In this document: positions 7,834-16,516 of the stretch, piece after piece | Position numbering within the stretch: position 1 is the stretch's first letter | How the letters are laid out: each line of letters begins with the position of its first letter | Notes under the pieces: generated by a model | The model's database searches: none | What the model saw: the letters and a program-made list of their open reading frames with translations, nothing else | What the model was told of the DNA's origin: nothing | From: Actinomycetes bacterium | GTDB taxonomy: Bacteria; Actinomycetota; Coriobacteriia; Coriobacteriales; Eggerthellaceae | Direction: 5' to 3' | Assembly: GCA_023394615.1 (NCBI GenBank) | Contig: JAEXAI010000008.1 | Location: 8,802 to 72,801, forward strand | Length of the DNA stretch: 64,000 nucleotides | Made by a program: the position numbers and the translations under genes

Positions 7834-8361
7834 CTATTCCAATGGCAATTCGCTTTGCAACACGGGTCCCCAATGTTGCACCAGTCGTTCAAGGGTGTAG
7901 GCCGCATTGGCGGGGCTGGTGGATGGCAGACAGACGGCATCGCGATAGATGCGCGGCTTGATATAGCGGTTGTACAGGTTGTATGCAGTTCGTCCGTTGG
8001 CGATAATCAGCTGGATGCTAGCGGCATCGGTGATGCGTTCAATATGCGAGGGCGCAACATTTTTGATACTGCTATCGGCAGAGCCCTTGATATCGCAGCT
8101 TTCGATGACATCCCACAATGCGATGCCGTTTTCCAAAAGCAATCGTTCTTTTGCGGCGATGGATTCGACTTCGGGAAAATTTGGGGGAACGGGGCTATGC
8201 GTGCAAGCTGCAATTACCTGCCAGAAGCGGTTGCGGGGATTGCCGTAATAAAAGCTGTTTTGACGCGACAGAACCGATGGAAACGATCCCAATACGAGCA
8301 CGTGCGAGCGTGAATCGAATACGGGGTCGAAATTATGGTGTATGTGCTGGTAATCGCCCAT
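7834..8361 (-). CDS. DNA-deoxyinosine (hypoxanthine) glycosylase, UDG superfamily
   Basis: A 175-residue uracil-DNA-glycosylase superfamily protein, probably removing hypoxanthine (deaminated adenine) or other damaged bases from DNA. The opening VLGSFPSVLSR at about residues 23-33, then NSFYYGNPRNRFW, is the signature of the DNA-deoxyinosine glycosylase subfamily. ALWDV and LPSTSPANA match the catalytic-loop and recognition motifs. The length is that of the single-domain family. It is transcribed leftwards, convergent with the lar operon and divergent from the VanZ-like gene. Confidence 0.88.
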   Translation of the reverse strand: MGDYQHIHHNFDPVFDSRSHVLVLGSFPSVLSRQNSFYYGNPRNRFWQVIAACTHSPVPPNFPEVESIAAKERLLLENGIALWDVIESCDIKGSADSSIKNVAPSHIERITDAASIQLIIANGRTAYNLYNRYIKPRIYRDAVCLPSTSPANAAYTLERLVQHWGPVLQSELPLE

Positions 8362-8463
8362 GTCGTTATTCTAAAAGCGAAAAGTGGTCATGATGTGTTC
8401 GGCGTGGGGAACAGTGCGCGTCCCTGCTAAAATCCCATAAGAAATCAATGAAAGGGCGGGAAA

Positions 8464-8922
8464 GTGAAGCGAAGGGCAGTGGTCAGCTGGGTGCTGGTGG
8501 TGCTTTGGGCATGCTTCATTTTTTTCATGTCCGCCCATACGGGAAACCAGATGGACACGGGGATTTTAGGGCAGCTGAAGCAGTTCTTGGCAAACGTGTT
8601 GAACGCAGCGTTCGGATACCATGACGACCCAGTGTCCCCGCTCGGACACTTTTTGGAATACACGGTGTTCGGCGTGCTTTTAGCGAATGCTCTGCGCCAT
8701 CATATGTCGCCATCGCGCGCCTGTCTGATAGCCATTGCATGCGCGAGCGCCTACGGGATCACTGACGAGTTCCACCAGCTCTTTGTGCCGGAGCGTGCCT
8801 GTGACCCGGCGGATTGGCTGACGGATACGTGTGGTGCGGCGCTCGGGGCGGCTCTCGTCTATGTGACTATGCGCGCACGCGGTGCCAAATCACGCAAGCG
8901 GGATGCTCGAACAGGTCGTTGA
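8464..8922 (+). CDS. VanZ-like family membrane protein
   Basis: A 152-residue protein with about four membrane segments. LGHFLEYTVFG near residues 61-71 and TDEFHQLFVPER near residues 99-110 followed by WLTDTCGAALG are the conserved VanZ-family patterns, with paired His and acidic residues in the membrane. VanZ confers low-level teicoplanin resistance, but most family members have no proven role and resistance should not be assumed. The start is GTG 8464, behind a GGCGGG ribosome binding site. It stands alone upstream of gatC. Confidence 0.85.
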   Translation: MKRRAVVSWVLVVLWACFIFFMSAHTGNQMDTGILGQLKQFLANVLNAAFGYHDDPVSPLGHFLEYTVFGVLLANALRHHMSPSRACLIAIACASAYGITDEFHQLFVPERACDPADWLTDTCGAALGAALVYVTMRARGAKSRKRDARTGR

Positions 8923-9123
8923 AGACGCGATTTGCCCCCTGTACTTGCGCTGCTCGCTACCGCCAAGCCGTTAAAACTTCGTGACGAACGCACTTCCCGG
9001 GCGAGGGTGCGGCTCGCTTTGCTATCATGGTAGGGTCGTCCGCGACAAGCGGGCGCATCGGAGTCAACAAAAGGTACGCGCAGACGCAAAGAAGCGTTTG
9101 CGTGACCGCAGCGAAGGAACATC

Positions 9124-9432
9124 ATGACACAACATGTGACTGAACGGGATGTGCGCGGACTCGCGGAATATGCCCGCGTTGGGCTTTCAGATCAGGAAAT
9201 TCCTCAAATGACCGAGGATTTGAACAGCATCATCGAAAGCCTGAAGCCCATCACCGAATACGACCTTGAAGGCGTGGAGCCTACATTTCACCCTATCGGC
9301 GATCTGAGCAACGTCATGCGTGAGGACGAGGCGAAGACCAGCTTCACGCAAGAAGAGGCGCTTGAGAACGCGCCGCGCCAGCAGGCTGGCAGTTTCTTGA
9401 TACCCTCCATTTTGGGCGGGGGCGATCAATAA
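9124..9432 (+). CDS. gatC: aspartyl/glutamyl-tRNA amidotransferase subunit C
   Basis: GatC is the small subunit that holds GatA and GatB together in the GatCAB amidotransferase, which converts Asp-tRNA(Asn) and/or Glu-tRNA(Gln) to the amide forms. The 102-residue product has family hallmarks: LAEYARVGLSDQEI near the N-terminus, VEPTFHPI and the C-terminal NAPRQQAGSFLIPSIL. A GAAGGA site precedes ATG 9124. The stop overlaps the gatA start by one base (TAATG), showing translational coupling. Confidence 0.95.
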   Translation: MTQHVTERDVRGLAEYARVGLSDQEIPQMTEDLNSIIESLKPITEYDLEGVEPTFHPIGDLSNVMREDEAKTSFTQEEALENAPRQQAGSFLIPSILGGGDQ

Positions 9433-10925
9433 TGGAATTCGGTTGCATGAGCATTTCCGAGCTTCAAAACGGTCTGCGTGACAAGCAGTTCAGCGCCCAT
9501 GAGGTGGCAATTTCCTCGCTTTCCCGTATTGAGGCCGTGGATGGAGATATCCATGCTTTCCTAGAAAAGACCCCCGATGCGGCATTAGCTGCGGCCGATG
9601 CCGTGGATGCAGCCATCGCCTCGGGCAATCTTGAAGGAGCAGGTCCGCTCGCCGGTATCCCTGTGGCATTCAAAGACAACATGAACCTGCAAGGTACGCA
9701 CACCACGTGTTCTTCCCGTATGCTCGAAGACTACGTGTCGCCCTATACGGCCACATGCGTGCAACGTGTGATTGATGCGGGCGGCATTCCTTTGGGCAAG
9801 CTGAATATGGACGAGTTCGCATTCGGTTCTTCCACTGAGACGAGTGCTTTCGGCAACACGTTGAACCCTTGGGATACGACGCGCGTGCCCGGCGGCAGTT
9901 CGGGTGGTAGCGCGGCGTCGGTGGCTTCGGGCATGGCATGCGTGACGTTGGGAAGCGATACCGGTGGCTCTATTCGCCAACCGGGGTGCTTTTGTGGCGT
10001 AGTGGCGCTAAAGCCCACTTACGGCGTGGTCAGCCGATACGGTGTGGTTGCATTCGGTAGCTCTCTTGATCAGGTAGGTCCGTTCGCCCGCACGGTAGAA
10101 GATGCTGCCATCACGCTGAATGCCATTGCCGGGCATGACCCGCTTGATTGCACCAGCCAGGCGTCGAGCGTGGATTTCACCGCGAACCTAGATCAGGGAG
10201 TAAAGGGCATGCGCATTGGCATCGTGCCCGCGTTCATGGAGGCCAAAGGCTTGGAGCCTGAGATGAAAGCAGCGGTGGCTGGGGCCGCATCCAAACTGGA
10301 GAGTTTGGGGGCACAGCTTGTGGATATCGAGCTTCCCAACGCGCAAGCAGCAATGAGTGCCTATTACGTTTTGGGGCCATGCGAGGCGTTTTCGAACCTA
10401 TCTCGTTTCGACTCGGTGCGCTACGGTTATTGTGACCCGGGCCATAAGGATTTAGGCAGCCAGTATGAAGCCAGCCGTGCGAAGGGCTTTGGGCCTGAAG
10501 CTCGTCGTCGCATCCTTTTGGGCAGCTACTTGCTCTCTGCCGGTGTCTACGACAAATACTATTATCCGGCCCAGCAGGTACGCACGCTGATTACGCAGGA
10601 TTACGCTCGTGCGTATGAAAAGGTCGATTGTATCTTGGCGCCGGTTTCCCCGCGCACCGCATTTAAGTTTGGCGAGATATCAGATCCTACCAGCATGTAT
10701 CTGTCCGATATGTTTACAATCTCCATCAATATCGCCGGCAACGGTGGCATGAATATGCCCTTGGGCCTAGGCGCTGATACCGGTATGCCGGTTGGCGCGC
10801 AGCTGATAAGCCCGGCTTTCAAAGACCAAAATATGCTGCGCGTGGCGGCAGCGTTGGAGCGCGAGTACGGAGCTGCTCCTGTCGCGCCGGATTTCGCTTG
10901 CGGGAAGGTCGGTGAGGCAAAATGA
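9432..10925 (+). CDS. gatA: aspartyl/glutamyl-tRNA amidotransferase subunit A
   Basis: GatA is the glutaminase/amidase-signature subunit that makes ammonia from glutamine. The 497-residue protein carries the Ser-cisSer-Lys triad motifs: catalytic Lys in GIPVAFKDNM (residues about 74-83), the glycine/serine-rich GGSSGGSAA, and DTGGSIRQPG with the nucleophilic Ser. The rest matches the family to the end. ATG 9432 overlaps the gatC stop; an internal ATG at 9447 is an alternative that would remove five residues. The stop overlaps the gatB start (ATGA). Confidence 0.96.
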   Translation: MEFGCMSISELQNGLRDKQFSAHEVAISSLSRIEAVDGDIHAFLEKTPDAALAAADAVDAAIASGNLEGAGPLAGIPVAFKDNMNLQGTHTTCSSRMLEDYVSPYTATCVQRVIDAGGIPLGKLNMDEFAFGSSTETSAFGNTLNPWDTTRVPGGSSGGSAASVASGMACVTLGSDTGGSIRQPGCFCGVVALKPTYGVVSRYGVVAFGSSLDQVGPFARTVEDAAITLNAIAGHDPLDCTSQASSVDFTANLDQGVKGMRIGIVPAFMEAKGLEPEMKAAVAGAASKLESLGAQLVDIELPNAQAAMSAYYVLGPCEAFSNLSRFDSVRYGYCDPGHKDLGSQYEASRAKGFGPEARRRILLGSYLLSAGVYDKYYYPAQQVRTLITQDYARAYEKVDCILAPVSPRTAFKFGEISDPTSMYLSDMFTISINIAGNGGMNMPLGLGADTGMPVGAQLISPAFKDQNMLRVAAALEREYGAAPVAPDFACGKVGEAK

Positions 10926-12460
10926 AGAAGCTCGAAGAGGCCCTACAGGATTGGGAAGCAGTCATCGGCTTGGAAGTGCATTGCGAGCTGACCACGTTAG
11001 AGACGAAGATGTTCTGCGGTTGCAAGCTGGAATTCGGCGCTGAACCAAACACGCATACCTGCCCGGTTTGCCTAGGGTTGCCCGGCGCGCTGCCGGTGCC
11101 CAATAAAGCGGCTATCGAATCCATCGTATTGGCCGGTTTGTCCACGAATTGCGAGATTGAAAAGCACTCGATGTTTTATCGAAAAAGCTATATGTATCCC
11201 GACATGGCGAAGAATTTCCAGACTACGCAAGGGCCGGTGGCGTTCTGCATGCGCGGCAACGTCGACTTGGATGTTGATGGACCGGGCGCCAAAGAGCGCA
11301 TCGATGTTCCTGAAGCACAGGGAAAAGACGGTGCTTACACCGCGCATATCGGCATCACGCGCATCCACATGGAAGAAGACGCTGGCAAGATGATTCATAT
11401 CGGCGGTGGGGAAGGGCGCATCGAGGGCGCCACCCATTCGCTGGTTGATTACAACCGAGCTGGCACTCCGCTCATCGAGTTGGTCACCGAGCCTGACTTG
11501 CGCACGCCCGAAGAAGCGCGCTTGTTCATGCAGAAGCTGCGCCAGATATATCTAGCGCTGGGCATTTCCGATTGCAGCATGGAAGAAGGCAGCCTGCGAG
11601 CCGACGGCAATATCAGCCTGCGACGTCGCGGTGCGACTGGTTTGGGCACGAAGACCGAGCTGAAGAATATCAACAGCTTCAAGAGCCTGCATGACGGGCT
11701 GGTCTATGAGATATGTCGTCAAGCCCAAGTGCTGGAAGAAGGCGGGCAGATTTACCAAGAAACCAGGCATTGGGATCCTTCGACCAAACGCACTATCGTC
11801 ATGCGTACGAAGGAAACTGCAGACGACTACCGTATGTTCCCCGATCCGGACTTGGCGCCCTATGACCTGACCGATGAGTTCATTGAACGTGTGCGCGCAA
11901 AACTCCCCGAACTGCCCGATCAGAAGGCAAAACGCTTCGCCGATGACTACGATCTTTCTGCCTACGATACGCGCCACTTGGTAGAGCATCGTGCGACATC
12001 GAATTTATTTGAGGCATGCATGAGCGCAGCTGATCAAAAACTGGCAAAACCGATTGCAAACCTTATCATCAACGACGTGTCGGCCTACTTGAACGCTCAC
12101 GAAGGATTCGATTTGGCGTCTTCGCCGCTTACACCTGAGCGCATGGTACAGCTGGTCGGCTTCATGGCCGATGATTCTATATCATCGAAGCAGGGTAAAG
12201 AAGTGTTGGCCGCTGTGCTGGAGCAGGACCAGGACCCAGCGCAGATTATCGAGGCGCGCGGCATGAAGCAAGTGAGCGACACCGGCGCCATCGAAGAGGT
12301 CGTCGATGCCGTGCTGGCAGCGAACCCCGACAAGGTGGAAGCGTATAAAGGTGGCAAGACCGGCTTGATTGGCTTTTTCGTGGGTCAGTGCATGAAGGAA
12401 ATGCAAGGCCAGGGCAACCCGAAACTCATCAACCAGATGCTTGCCCAGAAACTCTCCTGA
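10922..12460 (+). CDS. gatB: aspartyl/glutamyl-tRNA amidotransferase subunit B
   Basis: GatB is the kinase/amide-transfer subunit that phosphorylates the Asp or Glu on mischarged tRNA and transfers ammonia. The 512-residue protein has VIGLEVHCEL at residues 13-22, the zinc site beginning CGCKLEF and CPVCLGLPG, and DYNRAGTPL with the conserved transferase residues. The C-terminal YqeY-like tail domain (about 415-510) is present and ends with the usual helical LINQMLAQKL. The complete gatCAB operon implies that the cell lacks direct GlnRS and/or AsnRS charging. Confidence 0.96.
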   Translation: MKKLEEALQDWEAVIGLEVHCELTTLETKMFCGCKLEFGAEPNTHTCPVCLGLPGALPVPNKAAIESIVLAGLSTNCEIEKHSMFYRKSYMYPDMAKNFQTTQGPVAFCMRGNVDLDVDGPGAKERIDVPEAQGKDGAYTAHIGITRIHMEEDAGKMIHIGGGEGRIEGATHSLVDYNRAGTPLIELVTEPDLRTPEEARLFMQKLRQIYLALGISDCSMEEGSLRADGNISLRRRGATGLGTKTELKNINSFKSLHDGLVYEICRQAQVLEEGGQIYQETRHWDPSTKRTIVMRTKETADDYRMFPDPDLAPYDLTDEFIERVRAKLPELPDQKAKRFADDYDLSAYDTRHLVEHRATSNLFEACMSAADQKLAKPIANLIINDVSAYLNAHEGFDLASSPLTPERMVQLVGFMADDSISSKQGKEVLAAVLEQDQDPAQIIEARGMKQVSDTGAIEEVVDAVLAANPDKVEAYKGGKTGLIGFFVGQCMKEMQGQGNPKLINQMLAQKLS

Positions 12461-12482
12461 AAGTAACGACCTGTACACACGA

Positions 12483-12513
12483 TGCGGAATGCATATCGAT
12501 AAAGCATTCCGCA
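12483..12513. other. perfect 10-bp inverted repeat after gatB
   Basis: TGCGGAATGC (12483-12492) and GCATTCCGCA (12504-12513) form a perfect hairpin with an 11-base loop. No T-tract follows, so it is not a standard terminator. It sits just upstream of a TAGAAT promoter-like hexamer (12519-12524) serving the zinc-ribbon gene. It may be a transcript 3' end or an operator. Confidence 0.5.
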
Positions 12514-12559
12514 CGCGTTAGAATCTGCACAGACACGAATTGTGCGAGAAAGGACCACC

Positions 12560-13255
12560 ATGGGATTTTTCGATGACGTTTCAGCCACTTTCAACCGCGG
12601 AGTGAATGCGACTTCGCGTGGAGCGAACACGCTGAAACTGAAGAGCCAGATATCGGATGTGAACAAACAGCGCCAGACGCTGGCCGCTCAGTTGGGTGCG
12701 AGCCTCTACGATGCGACTAAGGATGATGCCAAGTTTCGAGAGGGCCGAGAAGAACTCTATACCGGCATAGCGGATTGCGACTCGCAACGTGAACAGCTGC
12801 AAGCCGAGATAGCCCGCATTGAAGCCGAAGCAGCCGCAGAGGCCGAGGCCGCCCATACCTACGTATGTCAGAAATGCGGTACGACTGTACGCGACACCGA
12901 TACATTCTGCAGTGGATGCGGTAAGCCCGTCGCAGACATCAAAGCCGAGGCAAAGGCAGCTGCAGAAGCTGCTGCTGCCGAAAAAGCCGCTATCGATGCG
13001 GAAATCGACAATACGCTCATCTGCCCCCACTGCGGTGCTCGCATCAAGAAAGGTGATACGTTCTGCATGACATGCGGTCGCAAGATAGAGGCCAATGACG
13101 AAGTAATCGATGCGCAAGTGGTTTCCGCCGAAACGGTACCTGCTGCAGAGAGCACACCGGCAGCATCTGCTGAATCAGCCGCACCTACTATCGAAGCGGA
13201 AAAGCCCGCCGAGGCCGAAAAACCTGCCGACGATGCAGGCAAGAAAGCTGAGTAG
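12560..13255 (+). CDS. zinc-ribbon domain protein with coiled coil
   Basis: The 231-residue product opens with MGFFDDVSATFNRGVNATSRG, then a helical, charged region (residues about 25-90) likely to form a coiled coil. Two zinc ribbons follow: CQKCG...CSGCG near residues 97-115 and CPHCG...CMTCG near 155-173, separated by an Ala/Glu/Lys-rich linker. The C-terminal ~55 residues are low-complexity Ala/Glu/Pro. There is no membrane segment or signal peptide. ATG 12560 follows a GAAAGGA site with six bases of spacing. I do not recognise a specific function; it is followed by a strong terminator. Confidence 0.8.
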   Translation: MGFFDDVSATFNRGVNATSRGANTLKLKSQISDVNKQRQTLAAQLGASLYDATKDDAKFREGREELYTGIADCDSQREQLQAEIARIEAEAAAEAEAAHTYVCQKCGTTVRDTDTFCSGCGKPVADIKAEAKAAAEAAAAEKAAIDAEIDNTLICPHCGARIKKGDTFCMTCGRKIEANDEVIDAQVVSAETVPAAESTPAASAESAAPTIEAEKPAEAEKPADDAGKKAE

Positions 13256-13275
13256 ATTATCTCGTTCGTAGTTTT

Positions 13276-13313
13276 GCAAGGCAGGTGTCCGAAAGGGCAT
13301 CTGCCTTGCTTTA
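13276..13313 (+). terminator. rho-independent terminator with GAAA tetraloop
   Basis: A 15-pair stem (13276-13290 with 13295-13309, two G-U pairs) is closed by a GAAA loop and followed by TTTA. It lies 20 bases after the zinc-ribbon gene stop. Confidence 0.88.
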
Positions 13314-13315
13314 CG

Positions 13316-13570
13316 CGCTATCCAACATGCAACTGCGCGAGGCCGCACACCGGGGATGCGGGCGCGCCCATTGGAGCGCCCCGCCCAAGAACCGCGCGCA
13401 TAAAGCGCGGCGCAGTCTATTCTTCGGCCTGAAAATGTTGGAATGCGGTGGCCCGTGGCCGAATCATCCGCCGCGCTTTTGCGCGGTTCGACGCGGGATA
13501 GCGCGACCTGGGTGCGCACGCATCCCCGGTGTGCGCACCTCGCGCCACTCTTCAGTTTCGGTATCGCGCG
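13316..13570. repeat. ~250-bp imperfect palindrome (cruciform-forming element)
   Basis: The left arm (about 13316-13430) and right arm (about 13457-13570) are reverse complements with a few mismatches and short gaps. The best blocks are CGCACACCGGGGATGCG against its complement at about 13517-13534, AACCGCGC...AAAGCGCGGCG against about 13470-13487, and TTCGGCC against GGCCGAA near the centre. About 26 bases in the middle are unpaired. It fills the gap between the convergent zinc-ribbon gene and cysK and encodes nothing I can support. It could be a MITE-like element or a very large bidirectional terminator. Confidence 0.75.
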
Positions 13571-13582
13571 AAAGGCGACTCG

Positions 13583-14512
13583 CTAATCTTCGAAGAGCAC
13601 CGTGCTGAAGTATCGCTCGCCGGTGTCGGGCAGAATCGTGACCACGCGTTTGCCGTGTCCGAGTTTGCGTGCCAATCGCACGGCGGCCACGACGTTGCTT
13701 CCGCTGGATATGCCGCACATAAGTCCCTCTTCGCGAGCCAAACGACGCGTCATGTCAAGAGCCTCATCGTCGGTGACGATGCTGATGTCGCTGTAAACTT
13801 TGCAGTCTAGAATCTCGGGAATGAGTCCGTCGCCGATTCCCATCTGCAAGTGGGTGCCGATGCTGCCACCCGATAGGATTGCGGCATGCTCGGGTTCGAC
13901 GGCCCAGATCACCACATCGGGATTGGCCTCGATGAGCGCATGCCCTATGCCGGTAATCGTGCCGCCCGTACCCACTCCGCTGCAGAAACCGTCGATGCGA
14001 CCGCCCGCATCGTGCAGGATTTCCTGAGCTGTGGCGTTTCGTTGAACCAACGGGTTGTCTTTGTTGGTGAACTGCTGGGGGATGTAGACGTTTTGATCGT
14101 CGCTTGCCATGCGCAGCGCGGTTTGCAGGCACTCTTCGATGCACGCGCCGATGTCGCCGTCATCATGCACCAGCACTACTTCAGCGCCGTACGCCCGGCA
14201 GAGCTTCCGGCGCTCTTCACTGACCGAATCGGGCATGATGATACGGGTCTTCAGTCCTTTTACGGCCCCGACGAGGGAAAGCCCGATGCCTTGGTTTCCG
14301 GAAGTCGGTTCGACGATGATGGTGTTCTCGTTTATGTCGCCGCGTTTTTCCGCTTCGGCGATCATGTTGTAGGCGGTGCGCGTCTTTACCGATCCGCCCA
14401 CGTTCACGGCTTCGAACTTCACCAATATTTCGGCACCGTCTGCATCAGGAATATGGTTCAGCCTGATAAGCGGGGTGTTGCCCATGGCGTCGAGCACATT
14501 GTCGTATAGCAT
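13583..14512 (-). CDS. cysK: cysteine synthase A (O-acetylserine sulfhydrylase)
   Basis: A PLP-dependent enzyme that makes cysteine from O-acetylserine and sulfide. The 309-residue protein starts MLYDNVLDAMGNTPLIRL; Lys43 in GGSVKTR is the PLP lysine, EPTSGNQGI the substrate-binding loop, GTGGTITGIG the phosphate-binding loop, and GISSGSN lies near the C-terminus. Two sites deviate mildly from common CysK: KTR where KDR is usual, and SGNQG where SGNTG is usual, so a related beta-substituting enzyme is possible. ATG at 14512-14510 follows an AAGGAGG site, better than the upstream in-frame starts. No cysE is adjacent. Confidence 0.9.
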   Translation of the reverse strand: MLYDNVLDAMGNTPLIRLNHIPDADGAEILVKFEAVNVGGSVKTRTAYNMIAEAEKRGDINENTIIVEPTSGNQGIGLSLVGAVKGLKTRIIMPDSVSEERRKLCRAYGAEVVLVHDDGDIGACIEECLQTALRMASDDQNVYIPQQFTNKDNPLVQRNATAQEILHDAGGRIDGFCSGVGTGGTITGIGHALIEANPDVVIWAVEPEHAAILSGGSIGTHLQMGIGDGLIPEILDCKVYSDISIVTDDEALDMTRRLAREEGLMCGISSGSNVVAAVRLARKLGHGKRVVTILPDTGERYFSTVLFED

Positions 14513-14815
14513 GAATCCTCCAAGGAATATGCCGGCGGCGTTGCCGGTGCGCATCGAGTGAGGTCAGCGAAAGCGCCGACGCGCATTCGCGCGCAATTGT
14601 TTCATTCTCGTTAAGCAAGCAGATTCTACCACTCGTGCGCGCGCAGAACCGTTTGCGGAACAAATTCGACACGAGCAGCGGTTTTACATTCATATGTCTA
14701 ACTGTAAAGACTTCCATTTTCAACCAATCTATACTCTGCACCAACACCAGCCGGGCGCAATACATGCGGACGTTGCGCATAACGCTTGGCAAAGCATTGG
14801 ACAGAGGAGGTTTCA
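14513..14815. other. intergenic region between cysK and the DUF5692 gene
   Basis: Divergent upstream region of about 300 bases with no supported gene. TTTACA (14683-14688) and TGTAAA (14703-14708) form a possible operator dyad. TATACT at 14730-14735 is a plausible -10 box for the rightward gene. The dyad could bind the TetR regulator encoded downstream, but that is only a guess from position. Confidence 0.4.
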
Positions 14816-15778
14816 ATGGGGATTCTTTATCAGGCGGCCGACCCGATGTTTTGGGCCATATGGTTGCTCATACTATTCGCCCTTATGGCGTTCAACGAAC
14901 TGGGGCGCACATCGGTTTGGGCGGGTGTCGCGCTTTTCGCGGTGCTGCCCATTGCGCTTACTATTTTCGTGTGGCCCACTACGGCGGCACCTGGCAACGA
15001 ATACGGTACGGGCAACTGGTTCAACTGGGTGAAGACTTATTCGGCGTTGGCCGGGTGTTTGGGTTTCATGGCGCTTCGGTTCATCTCATGGAACGGCAAA
15101 GACGGCGTGCGACACCACCTCTACGAAAAGAAGTGGGCGCTCTGCTTTCCGCCCCTTATTCTGGCGCTGAACATCTGCGAAGCAGTGATGCGTGATTTTC
15201 AGGTATTCAGCTATGGCGCTTGGGATGGGCAGATAATCAACAACCTGTGGACTATATCAGGGCCATGGAACATCATGAACGGTATCGCTGGCATATTGAA
15301 CATTCTCACCATCTGCGGATGGCTCGGCATCATCATATCGAAGGATAAAAGCCGCGATATGATCTGGCCTGACATGCTGTGGATGTGGATCTTGGCTTAC
15401 GATTTCTGGAATTTTGCCTATACCTATAACTGCATATCGGATCACTCGGCTTATTGTGGTTTGGCGCTGCTGCTGGCCTGCACCATCCCCACGTTTTTCA
15501 TTAAGCGCGGCGCGTGGCTTCAGCATCGAGCCCAAACCCTTGCGTTGTGGATTATGTTCGTGATGACGGTGCCTCAGTTCGCCGACAGATTGGCACCGAT
15601 TCCCACCACGCACAACCCCACGGCGTTCTTCATCGTGAGCGCTATCGCTTTGGCGGCCAACGTGGCTGTGGCGATTTATCAGTTCCGCAAGATTCGTGCG
15701 AAGTCTCTGAACCCTTTGAAAGACGAGATATATTCCGACACGAAGTCGTACGCTTCGGTGCTTGAAGAGAACGAGTAG
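14816..15778 (+). CDS. DUF5692 family integral membrane protein
   Basis: A 320-residue membrane protein with about eight or nine hydrophobic segments, rich in Trp and ending in a short charged cytoplasmic tail. I recognise the overall sequence (YQAADPMFWAIWLL opening, WPDMLWMWILAYDFWNFAYTYN core) as the DUF5692 type, common in Coriobacteriia and of unknown function. ATG 14816 is chosen over 14786 because a GAGGAGG site lies just before it. It is followed after 27 bases by a TetR regulator, so the pair may be a regulated transporter-like unit; this is inference. Confidence 0.8.
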   Translation: MGILYQAADPMFWAIWLLILFALMAFNELGRTSVWAGVALFAVLPIALTIFVWPTTAAPGNEYGTGNWFNWVKTYSALAGCLGFMALRFISWNGKDGVRHHLYEKKWALCFPPLILALNICEAVMRDFQVFSYGAWDGQIINNLWTISGPWNIMNGIAGILNILTICGWLGIIISKDKSRDMIWPDMLWMWILAYDFWNFAYTYNCISDHSAYCGLALLLACTIPTFFIKRGAWLQHRAQTLALWIMFVMTVPQFADRLAPIPTTHNPTAFFIVSAIALAANVAVAIYQFRKIRAKSLNPLKDEIYSDTKSYASVLEENE

Positions 15779-15856
15779 CGCCTCTATACGCTAGAATGAA
15801 ACCTCATGGATGCAACGACATCCCCCAAACGGCGGCTCAATGCAGCGGAGGTTCAC

Positions 15857-16516
15857 ATGAGGCTCGGCGGTTACCAGACCCGGTACGCTCCCATATCAAG
15901 CGATTGCGGCACCTCGAAGGTGCGCGAACGCCTTGGGGGCGTACCGGGCGACGTTATGCAGGCGGCGCGCAAGCTCTACGAAGAAAATGGCGTACACGCC
16001 ACCACCATCACAGCCATTGCATCTGAAGCGCAGGTCACACGCGAACTTGTCTATTATTACTTCGAGAATAAAGATGCGATTACTGCCGCTGTGCTCGATG
16101 ACTACGTGGAGGATTTGGTGGAAAGCGTCGTGGTGTGGAACGAACTGCGCGAGTTCGGCAATACGCCAGCCGAACTGCAGAAATGCATCAGCACATTCAG
16201 GCGTGCCCTCTACGACACCCATGGCCCCCGTCCTATGATTGGCGTACTTGAAGAGCTGGGAGTGCGTGACGAATTCCAGGTGCGCGCGGTCCGCGAAACG
16301 GTGGACTGTATCAATTCAGAGGTGGTTGCCGAATACGCCCTCTATCATCAAATAGAAATAGATTTAGTCTACGAAATGTTCTGTGTGGCCATATTCGGTC
16401 TGGTGGGCCTCGTGAAAATCAACCCGCTTATCAGCGACGAGGCGCTTATGAAAGTCGTTGCCCAGACCCTGCGCCTTGATATGCGCGTTTTGGATAAGCC
16501 CTCGGAAGAAGCGTAG
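15857..16516 (+). CDS. TetR family transcriptional regulator
   Basis: The N-terminal third contains a TetR helix-turn-helix: AARKLYEENGVHATTITAIA then VTRELVYYYFENKDA. The remaining ~150 residues are the helical ligand-binding and dimer domain. ATG 15857 has a CGGAGG site with five bases of spacing and gives 219 residues. An earlier in-frame ATG at 15806, only eight bases after a TAGAAT hexamer (15792-15797), would give 236 residues from a leaderless or nearly leaderless transcript. Position suggests it controls the DUF5692 gene upstream and possibly itself. Confidence 0.87.
   Translation: MRLGGYQTRYAPISSDCGTSKVRERLGGVPGDVMQAARKLYEENGVHATTITAIASEAQVTRELVYYYFENKDAITAAVLDDYVEDLVESVVVWNELREFGNTPAELQKCISTFRRALYDTHGPRPMIGVLEELGVRDEFQVRAVRETVDCINSEVVAEYALYHQIEIDLVYEMFCVAIFGLVGLVKINPLISDEALMKVVAQTLRLDMRVLDKPSEEA

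Noticed and set aside
7855..8313. Plus-strand reading frame of 152 residues
   Set aside because: It is the antisense of the DNA glycosylase, whose motifs are clear on the minus strand.
13285..13608. Plus-strand reading frame of 107 residues
   Set aside because: It runs through the large palindrome, starts inside the terminator and has no domain signature.
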